The notes under the pieces: generated by a model
Databases searched by the model: none
What the model was told of the DNA's origin: nothing
The model's input: the letters and a program-made list of their open reading frames with translations, nothing else
Origin: Janthinobacterium sp. TND4EL3
GTDB lineage: Bacteria; Pseudomonadota; Gammaproteobacteria; Burkholderiales; Burkholderiaceae_D
Assembly: GCF_900156175.1 (NCBI RefSeq)
Contig: NZ_FTMV01000013.1
Span: forward strand, 1-64,000
Length of the DNA stretch: 64,000 bases
Reading direction: 5' to 3'
Shown here: in pieces, positions 54,165 through 62,603 of the stretch
Layout of the letters: each line of letters opens with the position of its first letter
Numbering within the stretch: the first letter of the stretch is position 1
Translations under genes and position numbers: made by a program

Positions 54165-54806
54165 TCAGGGACGCTGCAGCTGGCCGATCACGCTGGCCAC
54201 CTTGGCGGTGATCATGTCGACGGCGGGGCCATTGGCGCCATGCGGCAGGATGACATCGGCATTGCGCTTGGTCGGCTCGATGAATTGCTTGTGCATCGGG
54301 CGTACCGTTTCCAGGTATTGCTCGATGACGCTGTCCACCGAGCGGCCGCGTTCGGTAATATCGCGCTGCATGCGACGGATGAAGCGCACGTCCGAGGCGG
54401 TGTCGACAAAGATCTTCAGCGACATCATGTCGCGCAAGTCTGCGTCATACAGGGCAAACAGGCCTTCGATCACGATTACGGGGGCAGGCTTGACGGAGAT
54501 GGTCTTGCTGGAGCGGTTATGCAGCGTGAAGTCGTACACCGGCATTTCGATCGCTACGCCGTTGCGCAAGGACTGGACATGCTGCACCAGCAAGGGCCAT
54601 TCGAAAGCCTGCGGATGGTCGTAATTCTGCTGACGGCGCACTTCCGGAGAAAGGTGGGTCTGGTCGCGGTAGTAGTCGTCCTGCATCACGACCGACACCA
54701 TGTCGGCGCCAAACGACGCGAGCACTTGCTGGGATACTGTGGACTTGCCGCTGCCGCTTCCGCCAGCGACACCAATGACAAATGGTTGGAAAGGAATATT
54801 TTTCAT
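54165..54806 (-). CDS. udk: Uridine/cytidine kinase
   Basis: 213 residues. P-loop GVAGGSGSGKST (12-23) at the N-terminus; DDYYRDQ, NYDHPQAFEW and IEGLFALYD match uridine kinase. It phosphorylates uridine and cytidine for pyrimidine salvage. Full length for the family. It converges with the chemoreceptor gene. The divergent gap to 55035 contains GC-rich DNA with no feature I can name. Confidence 0.94.
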   Translation of the reverse strand: MKNIPFQPFVIGVAGGSGSGKSTVSQQVLASFGADMVSVVMQDDYYRDQTHLSPEVRRQQNYDHPQAFEWPLLVQHVQSLRNGVAIEMPVYDFTLHNRSSKTISVKPAPVIVIEGLFALYDADLRDMMSLKIFVDTASDVRFIRRMQRDITERGRSVDSVIEQYLETVRPMHKQFIEPTKRNADVILPHGANGPAVDMITAKVASVIGQLQRP

Positions 54807-55034
54807 GCCGAATGATACCGGAAACGGGCCCGGACGGACAGGTGCCGGCTCGCCAGGGCCACGCTCGCGGCAATCCCATTCTGAAGATGTTGCATTTAAA
54901 GTAACAGCGAACTGGGGCGTGTCCGGCTATCCCCGCAAGTATCGTTGGCCGGTGCCCGGGAAAATCCGCGGTGCCGGGCGTTCGTGCGCTGATAAGACTG
55001 CACCATGGGTCAATGATATGGAGATTCCAAATTG

Positions 55035-55463
55035 ATGCAAATCAAAGAAAGCATTCACATTGCCGTCCCGGCCACTGTCGTCGACCAGATTTGGAGCGAG
55101 GTCGACCGATGGCACCTGTGGGATCCGGACACCCGGCAAGCCCGGCTCAATGGGCCATTCGCGGTGGGAAGCAAGGGCAGGATCGTTCCCGGCAAGGGGA
55201 TGGGCCTTCCGATGCTGGTCACGGAGCGCACAGCAGGTCGCTCGTTCACCGTAGAGGCTTATATCCCGCTGTTCCGCATACACTTCGAGCACTCGGTTTG
55301 CGCCGTGGATGGCGGAGCGCAAGTCGCACACCGCGTGTGGTTTACCGGCGCGCTGGCTTTTCTGTTCGGGCCAGGCGTTGCCAGGCAGGTTCGGGAGGGG
55401 CTGCCTGCAACCATGCGCTCACTCAAGGCATACGCCGAGAAACGCCACGGGACTCTTCCATGA
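55035..55463 (+). CDS. SRPBCC-superfamily (START-like) protein
   Basis: 142 residues. A polyketide-cyclase/START-like hydrophobic-cavity domain: it starts IKESIHIAVPATVVDQIWSE with WHLWDPDTRQ, and ends in a long C-terminal helix (VARQVREGLPATMRSLKAYA). It probably binds a small hydrophobic ligand. Start at the ATG 55035; GGAG lies 11 bases upstream. No co-transcribed partner. Confidence 0.8.
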   Translation: MQIKESIHIAVPATVVDQIWSEVDRWHLWDPDTRQARLNGPFAVGSKGRIVPGKGMGLPMLVTERTAGRSFTVEAYIPLFRIHFEHSVCAVDGGAQVAHRVWFTGALAFLFGPGVARQVREGLPATMRSLKAYAEKRHGTLP

Positions 55464-55692
55464 CTGCCGGCCAGTCGTCATCGTTCGCCACGCCCGCCGC
55501 GACGCGCGCAAGTGTGCTGCTTGTTGTGGCAGCATTTTATAGTTAGTTTCCCATCGTCAATTCCAGGCAAGGCAGCGCGTCAAATTAACGTGCCGTTCCC
55601 GTCATGATGGAATACAATTCCTGCGTGGCAGCCAGCTTGCCTGGCAAGGCCGGGCACGGCGTCACGCTTTGACCTTGGAAAGATGTTTGCTT

Positions 55693-56595
55693 ATGACTCT
55701 GCAGTTTCTCTTGCCGGATGTGTCCCTTGCTTCCCGCGCGCGCGCCACGTCCCGCATGTCATGCAAGCCCCTCTTTTCCCTGTGCGTCCTGCCTCTTGCT
55801 TGCCTGCTGGCGACGGCGCCCGTCCTGGCGGCCGCGCCTGCCAACGGCAGCGTCATGCTGGAAGAATTGACCAGCACGGAATTGCGCAGCCGCATAGACC
55901 ATGGCGCCACCACCGTACTGATTCCCATCGGCGGCGTCGAGCAGAGCGGGCCGTATATCGCGCTGGGCAAGCACAATGTGCGTGCCGGCTTGCTGGCGCG
56001 GCAGATTGCGCAAAAGCTGGGCAACACCATCGTCGCGCCCGTCGTTTCCTACGTGCCGGAAGGCGCGATTTCCCCGCCGGCCGGCCACATGCGCTTTGCC
56101 GGCACGATCTCGATACCGCCGGCCGCCTTCGAGGCCGTGCTGGAAGGGGCGGCCGCCAGCCTGCGCCAGCATGGTTTCCGCGACATCATTTTCCTCGGCG
56201 ATCACGGCGGTTACCAGAAGAACGAGCAGAATGTGGCCAACAAGCTCAATCATGCCTGGGGCAAGGCTGCCACGGCGAAAGACGCGCGTGCCTATGCCTT
56301 GCTCGACTACTATGACATCACGCAATCGCAATATATTGCTGAACTGCAAAAGCGCGGCTACAGCAGCGCCGAGATCGGCCTGCACGGGGGCTTGGCGGAC
56401 GCGGCGCTGATGCTGGCGACGGACCCGTCGCTCGTGCGCAGCGAAGCCATGGCCCACGGACCGAAGCCCGGCGTGGCCGACGGCGTGCGCGGCGACGCCA
56501 CGCGGGCGACGGCCGAACTGGGCCAGATCGGCGTCAAGCTGCAGGTGGACGCGTCGGTGGCCGCCATCCGGCAGTTGCTGCAACGTAACAAATAA
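55693..56595 (+). CDS. Exported creatininase-family amidohydrolase
   Basis: 300 residues from this start. The creatininase fold motif appears as IGGVEQSGPYIALGKHN, where the usual E-Q-H-G-P-H ... D ligand pattern is changed (His to Ser, Asp position to His), and GDHGGYQKN replaces GNGHGGN. An internal hydrophobic segment (LFSLCVLPLACLLATAPVLA) looks like a signal peptide beginning at an in-frame ATG at 55756, so the true start may be there (279 aa). Secreted creatininase-like proteins are uncharacterised; activity is uncertain. A stem-loop separates it from the beta-propeller gene. Confidence 0.78.
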   Translation: MTLQFLLPDVSLASRARATSRMSCKPLFSLCVLPLACLLATAPVLAAAPANGSVMLEELTSTELRSRIDHGATTVLIPIGGVEQSGPYIALGKHNVRAGLLARQIAQKLGNTIVAPVVSYVPEGAISPPAGHMRFAGTISIPPAAFEAVLEGAAASLRQHGFRDIIFLGDHGGYQKNEQNVANKLNHAWGKAATAKDARAYALLDYYDITQSQYIAELQKRGYSSAEIGLHGGLADAALMLATDPSLVRSEAMAHGPKPGVADGVRGDATRATAELGQIGVKLQVDASVAAIRQLLQRNK

Positions 56596-56604
56596 AATTC
56601 TCCG

Positions 56605-56630
56605 CCGGAAGTGCTGAACTTCCGGTCTTT
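56605..56630 (+). terminator. Weak terminator or attenuator between creatininase-like and propeller genes
   Basis: An 8-bp perfect stem CCGGAAGT / ACTTCCGG with a 5-base loop is followed by TCTTT. The short T-run suggests partial termination. Confidence 0.45.
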
Positions 56631-56653
56631 GCAACGAAAAGACGTGAAAATAC

Positions 56654-57925
56654 ATGAAAAAATCTCAACGACGCACCATCGTCACCCTGTCCGCCCTCGC
56701 TGCCGCACTGGCCGGCCTGGGCGTGGCCAGCCAGGTCACCGGCGCCAGCACACCGGCTCCCGCCGCCGTAGCGCCGGCTGCCGCCTATTCGCCGCTGCCG
56801 GGCATGCCGCCGCTGGTGGACCCGAAAAACGTGTACGGCAGCATCGGCAGCAGCAATATGAGCCCCGTCGTCAAGGATCATTTGCGCCGTGTCTACGTGC
56901 CCAATCTGCGCTCGAACGACGTCTACGTGATTGACCAGGACAGCTTGAAAGTGGTCGACAAGTTCAAGGTCGGCAGCGGCCCCCAGCACGTGGTGCCGTC
57001 GTGGGACTTGCGCACCCTGTGGGTGGCGAACAATGCCGAGCGCACGGACAAGGGCAGCCTGACGCCGGTCGATCCCTTGACGGGCAAGCCGGGCAAGGAA
57101 GTGCCCGTCGACGATCCCTACAATATGTATTTCACGCCGGACGGCAAGTCGGCCATCGTCGTGGCCGAAGCGCGCCACCGCCTCGATTTCCGCGATCCGA
57201 AGACCATGGCCGTGCAGTATTCGATCGACACGCCCCAGTGCGGCGGCATCAACCATGCGGATTTCTCGAATGACGGCCGCTACGCCATGTTCACCTGCGA
57301 GTTCGACGGCACCATCGCCAAGATCGACCTCGTGGGCCGCAAGGTCGACGGCTACCTGAAACTGCAGATGCCGGCCAAGCGCTTTGCCGAATCCGGCCCC
57401 GTGGGCGGCCCGGCGAATGAAATCTGCAGCGTCAAGAAGGGCATGCCGCAAGACATACGCATCTCGCCGGACGGCAAGAAATTCTATATCGCCGACATGG
57501 ACGCCGACGGCGTGCACATCGTCGATGGCGCCACCCTGAAGGAAATCGGCTTCATCCAGACGGGCGTGGGCGCGCACGGCCTGTACCCGAGCCGCGACGG
57601 CAAGAAGCTGTACGTGGCCAACCGCGGCACGCACCGCATCCACGGCAAGCCGAAGGGCAAGGGCAGCGTCAGCGTGATCGATTTCGCCACGGAAAAAGTG
57701 GTGGCGAACTGGCCGATTCCCGGCGGCGGCAGCCCCGACATGGGCAATGTGAGCGCGGACGGCAAGTATCTGTGGCTGTCCGGCCGTTTCGACGACGTGG
57801 TGTACCGCATCGATACGAACACGGGCGACGTGTCGAAAGTGAAAGTCGGCCAGGAACCGCACGGCCTGACCGTATGGCCGCAGCCGGGCCGCTATTCGCT
57901 CGGTCATACGGGCAACCTTCGCTAG
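56654..57925 (+). CDS. Exported YVTN/cytochrome-D1-like beta-propeller protein
   Basis: 423 residues. Signal-like N-terminus (RRTIVTLSALAAALAGLGVA). At least six propeller repeats are visible, each with a pattern like RVYVPNLRSNDVYVIDQDSL, LWVANN, IRISPDGKKFYIADMDADGV and LYVANRGTHRIH. Such proteins are often periplasmic and linked to metal or quinone chemistry, but the role is unknown. It follows the creatininase-like gene by 58 bases, and the two may form a functional pair. Confidence 0.82.
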   Translation: MKKSQRRTIVTLSALAAALAGLGVASQVTGASTPAPAAVAPAAAYSPLPGMPPLVDPKNVYGSIGSSNMSPVVKDHLRRVYVPNLRSNDVYVIDQDSLKVVDKFKVGSGPQHVVPSWDLRTLWVANNAERTDKGSLTPVDPLTGKPGKEVPVDDPYNMYFTPDGKSAIVVAEARHRLDFRDPKTMAVQYSIDTPQCGGINHADFSNDGRYAMFTCEFDGTIAKIDLVGRKVDGYLKLQMPAKRFAESGPVGGPANEICSVKKGMPQDIRISPDGKKFYIADMDADGVHIVDGATLKEIGFIQTGVGAHGLYPSRDGKKLYVANRGTHRIHGKPKGKGSVSVIDFATEKVVANWPIPGGGSPDMGNVSADGKYLWLSGRFDDVVYRIDTNTGDVSKVKVGQEPHGLTVWPQPGRYSLGHTGNLR

Positions 57926-58047
57926 TCAGCGCAGGCGCATGGCCATCACCGTGCAGCAACTGTGCCGGAGCGGTGGCCATGCTTGCCCAAAAGGCAATAT
58001 TGACGCATACTGCGCTTCCTGTCCCCCTACCTGCAAGGAGCGCCATC

Positions 58048-58419
58048 ATGATTCTTGATCACATCGGTTTGACTGTCAGCGATGCACAGGCCAGCAAGGC
58101 CTTTTTTTCGGCCGCCCTGGCGCCCCTGGGCGTGTCGGTGGTGATGGAAGCGCAGGGCTGGATCGGCATGGGCAAGGATGGCAAGCCCGATTTCTGGTTT
58201 GGCGCGGGCGGCACGCCGCATGCCGGCATGCATCTCGCCTTCGCGGCGGACAACCGCGCCCAGGTCGATGCGTTTTACCAGGCCGCGCTGGCGGCGGGCG
58301 GCAAGGATAACGGCGCGCCCGGCATCCGCGCCATCTATCACCCGAATTACTACGGCGCCTTCGTGCTGGGGCCGGACGGCCACAATGTCGAAGCCGTTTG
58401 CCACGCCCCCGAGGATTGA
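58048..58419 (+). CDS. VOC (glyoxalase/bleomycin resistance) family protein
   Basis: 123 residues, single vicinal-oxygen-chelate domain. MILDHIGLTVSDAQASKAFF at the start and YYGAFVLGPDGHNVEAVCHA at the end give the typical metal-ligand His and Glu. AAGGAG precedes the ATG at 58048 closely. The substrate is unknown; homologues are annotated as lyases or dioxygenases without proof. Confidence 0.88.
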   Translation: MILDHIGLTVSDAQASKAFFSAALAPLGVSVVMEAQGWIGMGKDGKPDFWFGAGGTPHAGMHLAFAADNRAQVDAFYQAALAAGGKDNGAPGIRAIYHPNYYGAFVLGPDGHNVEAVCHAPED

Positions 58420-58446
58420 CATCAATCATTGTATGAAAAGCAGCGC

Positions 58447-58779
58447 ATGAAACCCGGCGCCACCCTGTTTGCCAACCGTGCCGGCCGCTACGCCTATGTG
58501 AGCGACGGCTTTTCCTGGCCCGCGTTTTTCCTCGGCCCCCTGTGGGCCGTGGCCAAGCGCCGCTGGTGGCTGCTGCTGCCCATGCTGGCCATGGAGCTGT
58601 GCCTGTGGTTCGGCAGCCAGTATGCGACGGGCTTGCGCATCGGCCCGCTGATGCTGCTGATGATGAGCGCGGAGCTCAGCTATCTGCTGGCGCGGGGCTG
58701 GTATGGCAACCGCTGGCTGGAAGCCTCGCTGCGCAGCCATGGCTATGCGCCCGTGATGCCCGGCATCGATGCCGCCTGA
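58447..58779 (+). CDS. DUF2628-like inner-membrane protein, 110 aa
   Basis: 110 residues. An N-terminal segment YVSDGFSWPAFFLGPLWAVA, then two to three hydrophobic helices (WWLLLPMLAMELCLWF; IGPLMLLMMSAELSYLL) and a tail GNRWLEASLRSHGY. The FSWPAFFLGPLWA motif is typical of DUF2628 membrane proteins of unknown function. The ATG at 58447 is likely; a TTG at 58429 is an alternative. 27 bases after the VOC gene, so probably co-transcribed. Confidence 0.8.
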   Translation: MKPGATLFANRAGRYAYVSDGFSWPAFFLGPLWAVAKRRWWLLLPMLAMELCLWFGSQYATGLRIGPLMLLMMSAELSYLLARGWYGNRWLEASLRSHGYAPVMPGIDAA

Positions 58780-58859
58780 CACAGATTTCCCTGCCCGTCA
58801 CTGACGCTTGCCAAGGGCAAGCCGTTCAGCCAAAACTTTCTGCGCAGCCTGGCGCACCT

Positions 58860-58873
58860 TTGATCCAGATCAT
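58860..58873 (+). promoter_or_regulatory. FNR/Anr-like site upstream of the phasin gene
   Basis: TTGATCCAGATCAT matches 9 of 10 core positions of TTGAT-N4-ATCAA. It is 172 bases before the phasin start in a 265-base gap with no other gene. Oxygen control of polyhydroxyalkanoate granule proteins is known in some bacteria, which makes the site plausible. Confidence 0.5.
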
Positions 58874-59044
58874 GCCTCACCTGCGGTGCTCACGTAGCCT
58901 TGGGACTCGCGTTGCAAAGCATCTTCCCACCAACCGGATATGTTTTTTCGCGTTTCGTGGCGTAGCCCGGCCGTCTGCCTAAGCGTTCGGCAGACGGGAG
59001 TGCCGCCATCCGTCCACCCAACCGCTATTTAATGAGGAAACTCC

Positions 59045-59683
59045 ATGTATCCATATTCCCGTAGTGTTACCCCGGCCGCTAAAAACCACCTGGAAGCGCA
59101 GCTGGCGTTTTTCAATGGCCTGTCGAAGTCGTTGTTCCATTCGGCACAGCAATTTAACGACCTGAACATGCAATTGGCACAAGGCTTGCTGGAAGAAAGC
59201 ACGATTACCAGCCAGAACCTGCTCACGGTCGAGCGCGTCGAAGACGTGTTCCAGGTTGCCGCCGCCTCGGGCCAGCCGGCAGCCGAGCAGCTGCGCAAGT
59301 ATCAGCAACAGGTGTCGCGCCTGGCCGCCGATACGCAGGTGGAACTGGCCAACGTCGCCGAGCAGCACGTGAATGAAACGAGCCGCACGGCCAAGGCACT
59401 GGCCGAGGAAGTGGCCCGCACGGCGTCGGAAGAAACGGAGAAAAACGTGCGCAAGCAGCAAGAAGCCATGCAGCGCATCGCCGAACCGTTCCAGGCCTAT
59501 CACCAGAACGGCGCCAACCGCGAGCAGCAGCGCGGCGCGCAAAGCCGTGACGGCCAAAGCCTGCAAAGCGCCAGCCACCAGGGCAGCCAGCAGTCGGCCG
59601 GCAGCGAAAGCTCGGCCAGCGGCAGCGCCTCGCAAGCAGGCGCCGCTCAAAGCAAAAGCAGCAGCGCCAGCCGTAAAGAGTAA
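59045..59683 (+). CDS. phaP: Phasin (PHA granule-associated protein)
   Basis: 212 residues. A phasin domain of amphipathic helices covers about 1-140 (AFFNGLSKSLFHSAQQFNDL, then VEDVFQVAAASGQPAAEQLR). The C-terminal tail (about 155-212) is low-complexity Ser/Gln/Ala and ends SASRKE. Phasins coat polyhydroxyalkanoate storage granules. No PHA synthase is nearby, as is usual for phasin genes. A terminator follows. Confidence 0.87.
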   Translation: MYPYSRSVTPAAKNHLEAQLAFFNGLSKSLFHSAQQFNDLNMQLAQGLLEESTITSQNLLTVERVEDVFQVAAASGQPAAEQLRKYQQQVSRLAADTQVELANVAEQHVNETSRTAKALAEEVARTASEETEKNVRKQQEAMQRIAEPFQAYHQNGANREQQRGAQSRDGQSLQSASHQGSQQSAGSESSASGSASQAGAAQSKSSSASRKE

Positions 59684-59793
59684 GCACGAGGCTGCTTGCG
59701 GCTGAGCCGTCAACGGGAGGCCGAGCTCCGGGCGACGCTCGGGCGCCGTCAGGCAGCGTCATGCGTGCATACTGCCGGCTCGTGTACACAGAG

Positions 59794-59821
59794 CGCCCGC
59801 CCTTCACGGGGCGGGCGTTTT
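59794..59821 (+). terminator. Terminator after the phasin gene
   Basis: A 9-bp stem CGCCCGCCC / GGGCGGGCG with a 6-base loop is followed by TTTT. It overlaps the last codons of the convergent esterase gene. Confidence 0.75.
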
Positions 59822-60802
59822 GTCGTAGGCGCGCTGTTCAGGGGCCGGCGCGGCCGCGTCAGGCGCGCGCGACGGCAAGGGGGCGATTTTTTGAAATGTT
59901 CTTGCGGGCAGGGCCGCGTCTTCGCTGCCGCTGTTGGCGTCGATGAAGGCGCTCACGGCATCGAGGGTGGGCGCCAGACTGCGCAAGGGCCCTGCCAGCG
60001 AGGCGACCAGCGAGGCATGGCCCACGTGGTCGAAATAGGTTTCCGTCACTGGCCGGTCCAGCGCGCGCAGGGCGGCGGCCAGGCCGCCCGTGTTGCGCCC
60101 AGGATTGACCAGCTTGTCCTTGCCGGGCTTGGGCGCGATCAGCAGGGCGGGCGGGGCCGCGGCCGTCACATGGTGTATCGGCTGCGATGAGACGGGCGTG
60201 TCCGGGTAAAAGAATACGGGCCGTGCCGTGGGATTTTCGATGGGCAGGAAATCATAGGGGCCGGCCAGGCCTATCCAGCCGCGCAAGTCCTGCGGGCGCA
60301 TTCCGTGGCGGGCCAGCAGGCTGGCGTCGAGCGCCAGCATGGCCGCGTTATAGGCACCCGCGCTGTGGCCCATGACGAACAAACGCGTGGGGTCGCCGCC
60401 ATGGCGGCCCGCTTCCATCGCGGCCCAGGCCACGGCGCGGGCCGCATCCTGCAAAATCTCGGGGTAGTGCACGTCCGGATACAGCCGGTAATCGGCGATC
60501 ACGGCCAGGTAGCCGCGCGCGGCCAGTGCATGGCCGACGAAGGCGTAGTCGGCCCGTTGGCCGGAAGTCCAGTTGCCGCCATAAAAGAAGACCACGACGG
60601 GCACGGGGCCCGTGCGGATTTTGGGGGCGTAGAGATCGAGTTTTTGCCGGGGCAGGGGGCCATAGGCCAGGCCCCGCGTCACGTGCGAGGCGCTGCCGGA
60701 CGACAGGGCATTGATGGCGGTCAATGGCGAGCAGGCGATCAGGCCGGCGGCCAGGGGCAGCGCCGCCAGCAAGCCCAGCAGAGTGGTGCGCATGATCGTC
60801 AT
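59804..60802 (-). CDS. Lipoprotein alpha/beta-hydrolase (esterase/lipase-like)
   Basis: 332 residues. A lipobox ending LAAGLIAC marks a lipoprotein signal. The alpha/beta-hydrolase core has the oxyanion motif FFYGGNW and the nucleophile elbow GHSAGA, as in carboxylesterases of the BD-FAE/HSL type. The C-terminal tail is Pro/Ala-rich. GGAG precedes the ATG at 60802, ruling out a 62-residue N-terminal extension. It likely hydrolyses a short acyl ester outside the inner membrane; the substrate is unknown. Confidence 0.87.
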   Translation of the reverse strand: MTIMRTTLLGLLAALPLAAGLIACSPLTAINALSSGSASHVTRGLAYGPLPRQKLDLYAPKIRTGPVPVVVFFYGGNWTSGQRADYAFVGHALAARGYLAVIADYRLYPDVHYPEILQDAARAVAWAAMEAGRHGGDPTRLFVMGHSAGAYNAAMLALDASLLARHGMRPQDLRGWIGLAGPYDFLPIENPTARPVFFYPDTPVSSQPIHHVTAAAPPALLIAPKPGKDKLVNPGRNTGGLAAALRALDRPVTETYFDHVGHASLVASLAGPLRSLAPTLDAVSAFIDANSGSEDAALPARTFQKIAPLPSRAPDAAAPAPEQRAYDKTPAP

Positions 60803-60887
60803 GCCGGCTCCTTGTCCTTGTGCAGTATGGTTGCAGTGTAGGCCAAGCGGGGCGCGGCGGGCGGCAGTTGTTGTAGGGGCATGGAAA

Positions 60888-61793
60888 TTATTCAGAAACA
60901 ATGTTGTCTTGCAGTAGCCATTTGCGGGCCGTGGCGATGACGGCGTCCGACAGGGTGCGCGTGAGGGGCGTCTGGATATCCCAGGCATGCCAGGTCAGGG
61001 GGACGTCGAGCGCTTGCCCCGCCGCCACGTCGACGAGCCGGCCGGCGGCCAGCGCCGTTTCCGCCTGCAGCAGGGGCACCATGCCATAGGCATAGCCCGC
61101 TTCGATGAAGCGCACGAAATCGCGCGCCGAACCGAGCACATGGTGCGGATAGCGGCCCGCATAGCCGAGCCGGTGCTGCAGGTAGCGCTCGTGCAGCGCA
61201 TCCTTGCTGCCAAACGTGATGGCGGGCGCCTGGCTGACGGCGTCCACCGTAAAACCATGGGGAAACCATTGCCGGGCAAATGCGGGCGAGGCCACGCACA
61301 GGTAGCGCATGCCGCCCAGCGGCGTGGCCGTCGTGCCCGCCACCAGGTCGTTGGCGCTGGTGACACAGGCAAACACGCGCCCTTCGCGCAGCTGGCTCAA
61401 GGTATGGTCCTGGTCGTCGAGGCGGATATCGAGCAGGCAGGACGGCGGCGACAGCAGCGGGCCCAGCGCTTCCGGTATCCACGTGGCGGCGCTGTCGGCG
61501 TTGACGGCGATGGCCAGTTCCGGCAATTGCGTCGTGGGGCCGGGCTGGGCGTCGAGCGCCGCTTCGAGCAGCTTGACTTGCCGGTAGTGGGCGATCAGGC
61601 GCTGGCCCGCTTCCGTGGGCAGGGGCGGGTGGCTGCGGATGATCAATAAAGTGCCTTCCAGGTTTTCCAGCGTGCGGATGCGCTGCGACACGGCCGGCTG
61701 GCTGATCGCCAGCGCCTGCGCGGCCTTTTCAAAGCTGCCCAGGCCGATCACGGCGTCGAGGGCGGCCAATCCACGGTAATCGACGACGCGCAT
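60888..61793 (-). CDS. argP: LysR-family regulator ArgP (IciA)
   Basis: 301 residues. HTH region MRVVDYRGLAALDAVIGLGS and AISQPAVSQRIRTLENLEGT match ArgP. It senses arginine/lysine and activates argO, the divergent exporter gene starting 204 bases away. The AT-rich intergenic DNA (61800-61860) is a likely ArgP target. The start ATG at 61793 has a weak AGAG ribosome site. Confidence 0.9.
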   Translation of the reverse strand: MRVVDYRGLAALDAVIGLGSFEKAAQALAISQPAVSQRIRTLENLEGTLLIIRSHPPLPTEAGQRLIAHYRQVKLLEAALDAQPGPTTQLPELAIAVNADSAATWIPEALGPLLSPPSCLLDIRLDDQDHTLSQLREGRVFACVTSANDLVAGTTATPLGGMRYLCVASPAFARQWFPHGFTVDAVSQAPAITFGSKDALHERYLQHRLGYAGRYPHHVLGSARDFVRFIEAGYAYGMVPLLQAETALAAGRLVDVAAGQALDVPLTWHAWDIQTPLTRTLSDAVIATARKWLLQDNIVSE

Positions 61794-61997
61794 AAGTTTC
61801 TCTTATATATGGTTAGAATCATTCATTATACTTATATTTACTTTTTCTTTACACTGTTGAAATAGGGTAACAACTCCACTCTCCCGCGCGGTCCCCCAGG
61901 TTCCGCACCACCCTCCACCTACCTCTGATGACTTTGCCGTTGCCGGCAGAGCGTGGGCGGCCGTGCGCGTGATGGAAAGCAATGGAAAGGAATCGAT

Positions 61998-62603
61998 ATG
62001 GACAGCGCAATTTTCTTGAAAGGCATGGGGCTCGGGGCGAGCCTGATCGTGGCCATCGGCACGCAAAACGCCTTCTTGCTCAAGCAGGGCTTGAAGCGCC
62101 ATTACGTGCTCACCTGCATCCTCGTCTGCCTGCTGTGCGACGCGATTTTGATCACGGCCGGCGTGGCAGGCATGGGCACCTTTATTGCCGACAACCCCAA
62201 TTTCCTGCTGTGGGCCAAGGCCGGCGGCGCCACCTTCCTCATCGCCTATGGCTTGCGCGCCGCCAAGTCGGCCTGGCGCCCGACGGCCATGACGGTGTCG
62301 GCCGCCAAGGCGCCGGAAGGCTACTGGGCCGTGATCGGCGCGGCGCTCGCGTTCAGCCTGCTGAACCCGCACGCCTTCCTCGACACGGTGATTCTGCTCG
62401 GCTCCATCGGCGGCCAGCATGAAGGCGTGGGACGCTTTTACTTTGCCGGCGGCGCCATCATGGCGTCGGCCCTGTGGTTCTTCCTGCTGGGCTTTGGCGC
62501 CCGCTACCTGGCGCCGGTGTTTGCCAAGCCCATGGCCTGGCGCGTGCTCGACGGCATTATCGCCGTCGTCATGTGGGCCATCGCCGCCTCGCTGTTCCTG
62601 TAA
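61998..62603 (+). CDS. argO: LysE-family basic amino acid exporter ArgO
   Basis: 201 residues with six predicted helices. The N-terminal FLKGMGLGASLIVAIGTQNA and KQGLKRHYVLTCILVCLLCD, and the later ALAFSLLNPHAFLDTVILLG, are characteristic of LysE/ArgO. It exports arginine or lysine. AAAGGAAT precedes the ATG at 61998; longer in-frame starts lie in the AT-rich promoter region. Divergent from argP. Confidence 0.92.
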   Translation: MDSAIFLKGMGLGASLIVAIGTQNAFLLKQGLKRHYVLTCILVCLLCDAILITAGVAGMGTFIADNPNFLLWAKAGGATFLIAYGLRAAKSAWRPTAMTVSAAKAPEGYWAVIGAALAFSLLNPHAFLDTVILLGSIGGQHEGVGRFYFAGGAIMASALWFFLLGFGARYLAPVFAKPMAWRVLDGIIAVVMWAIAASLFL

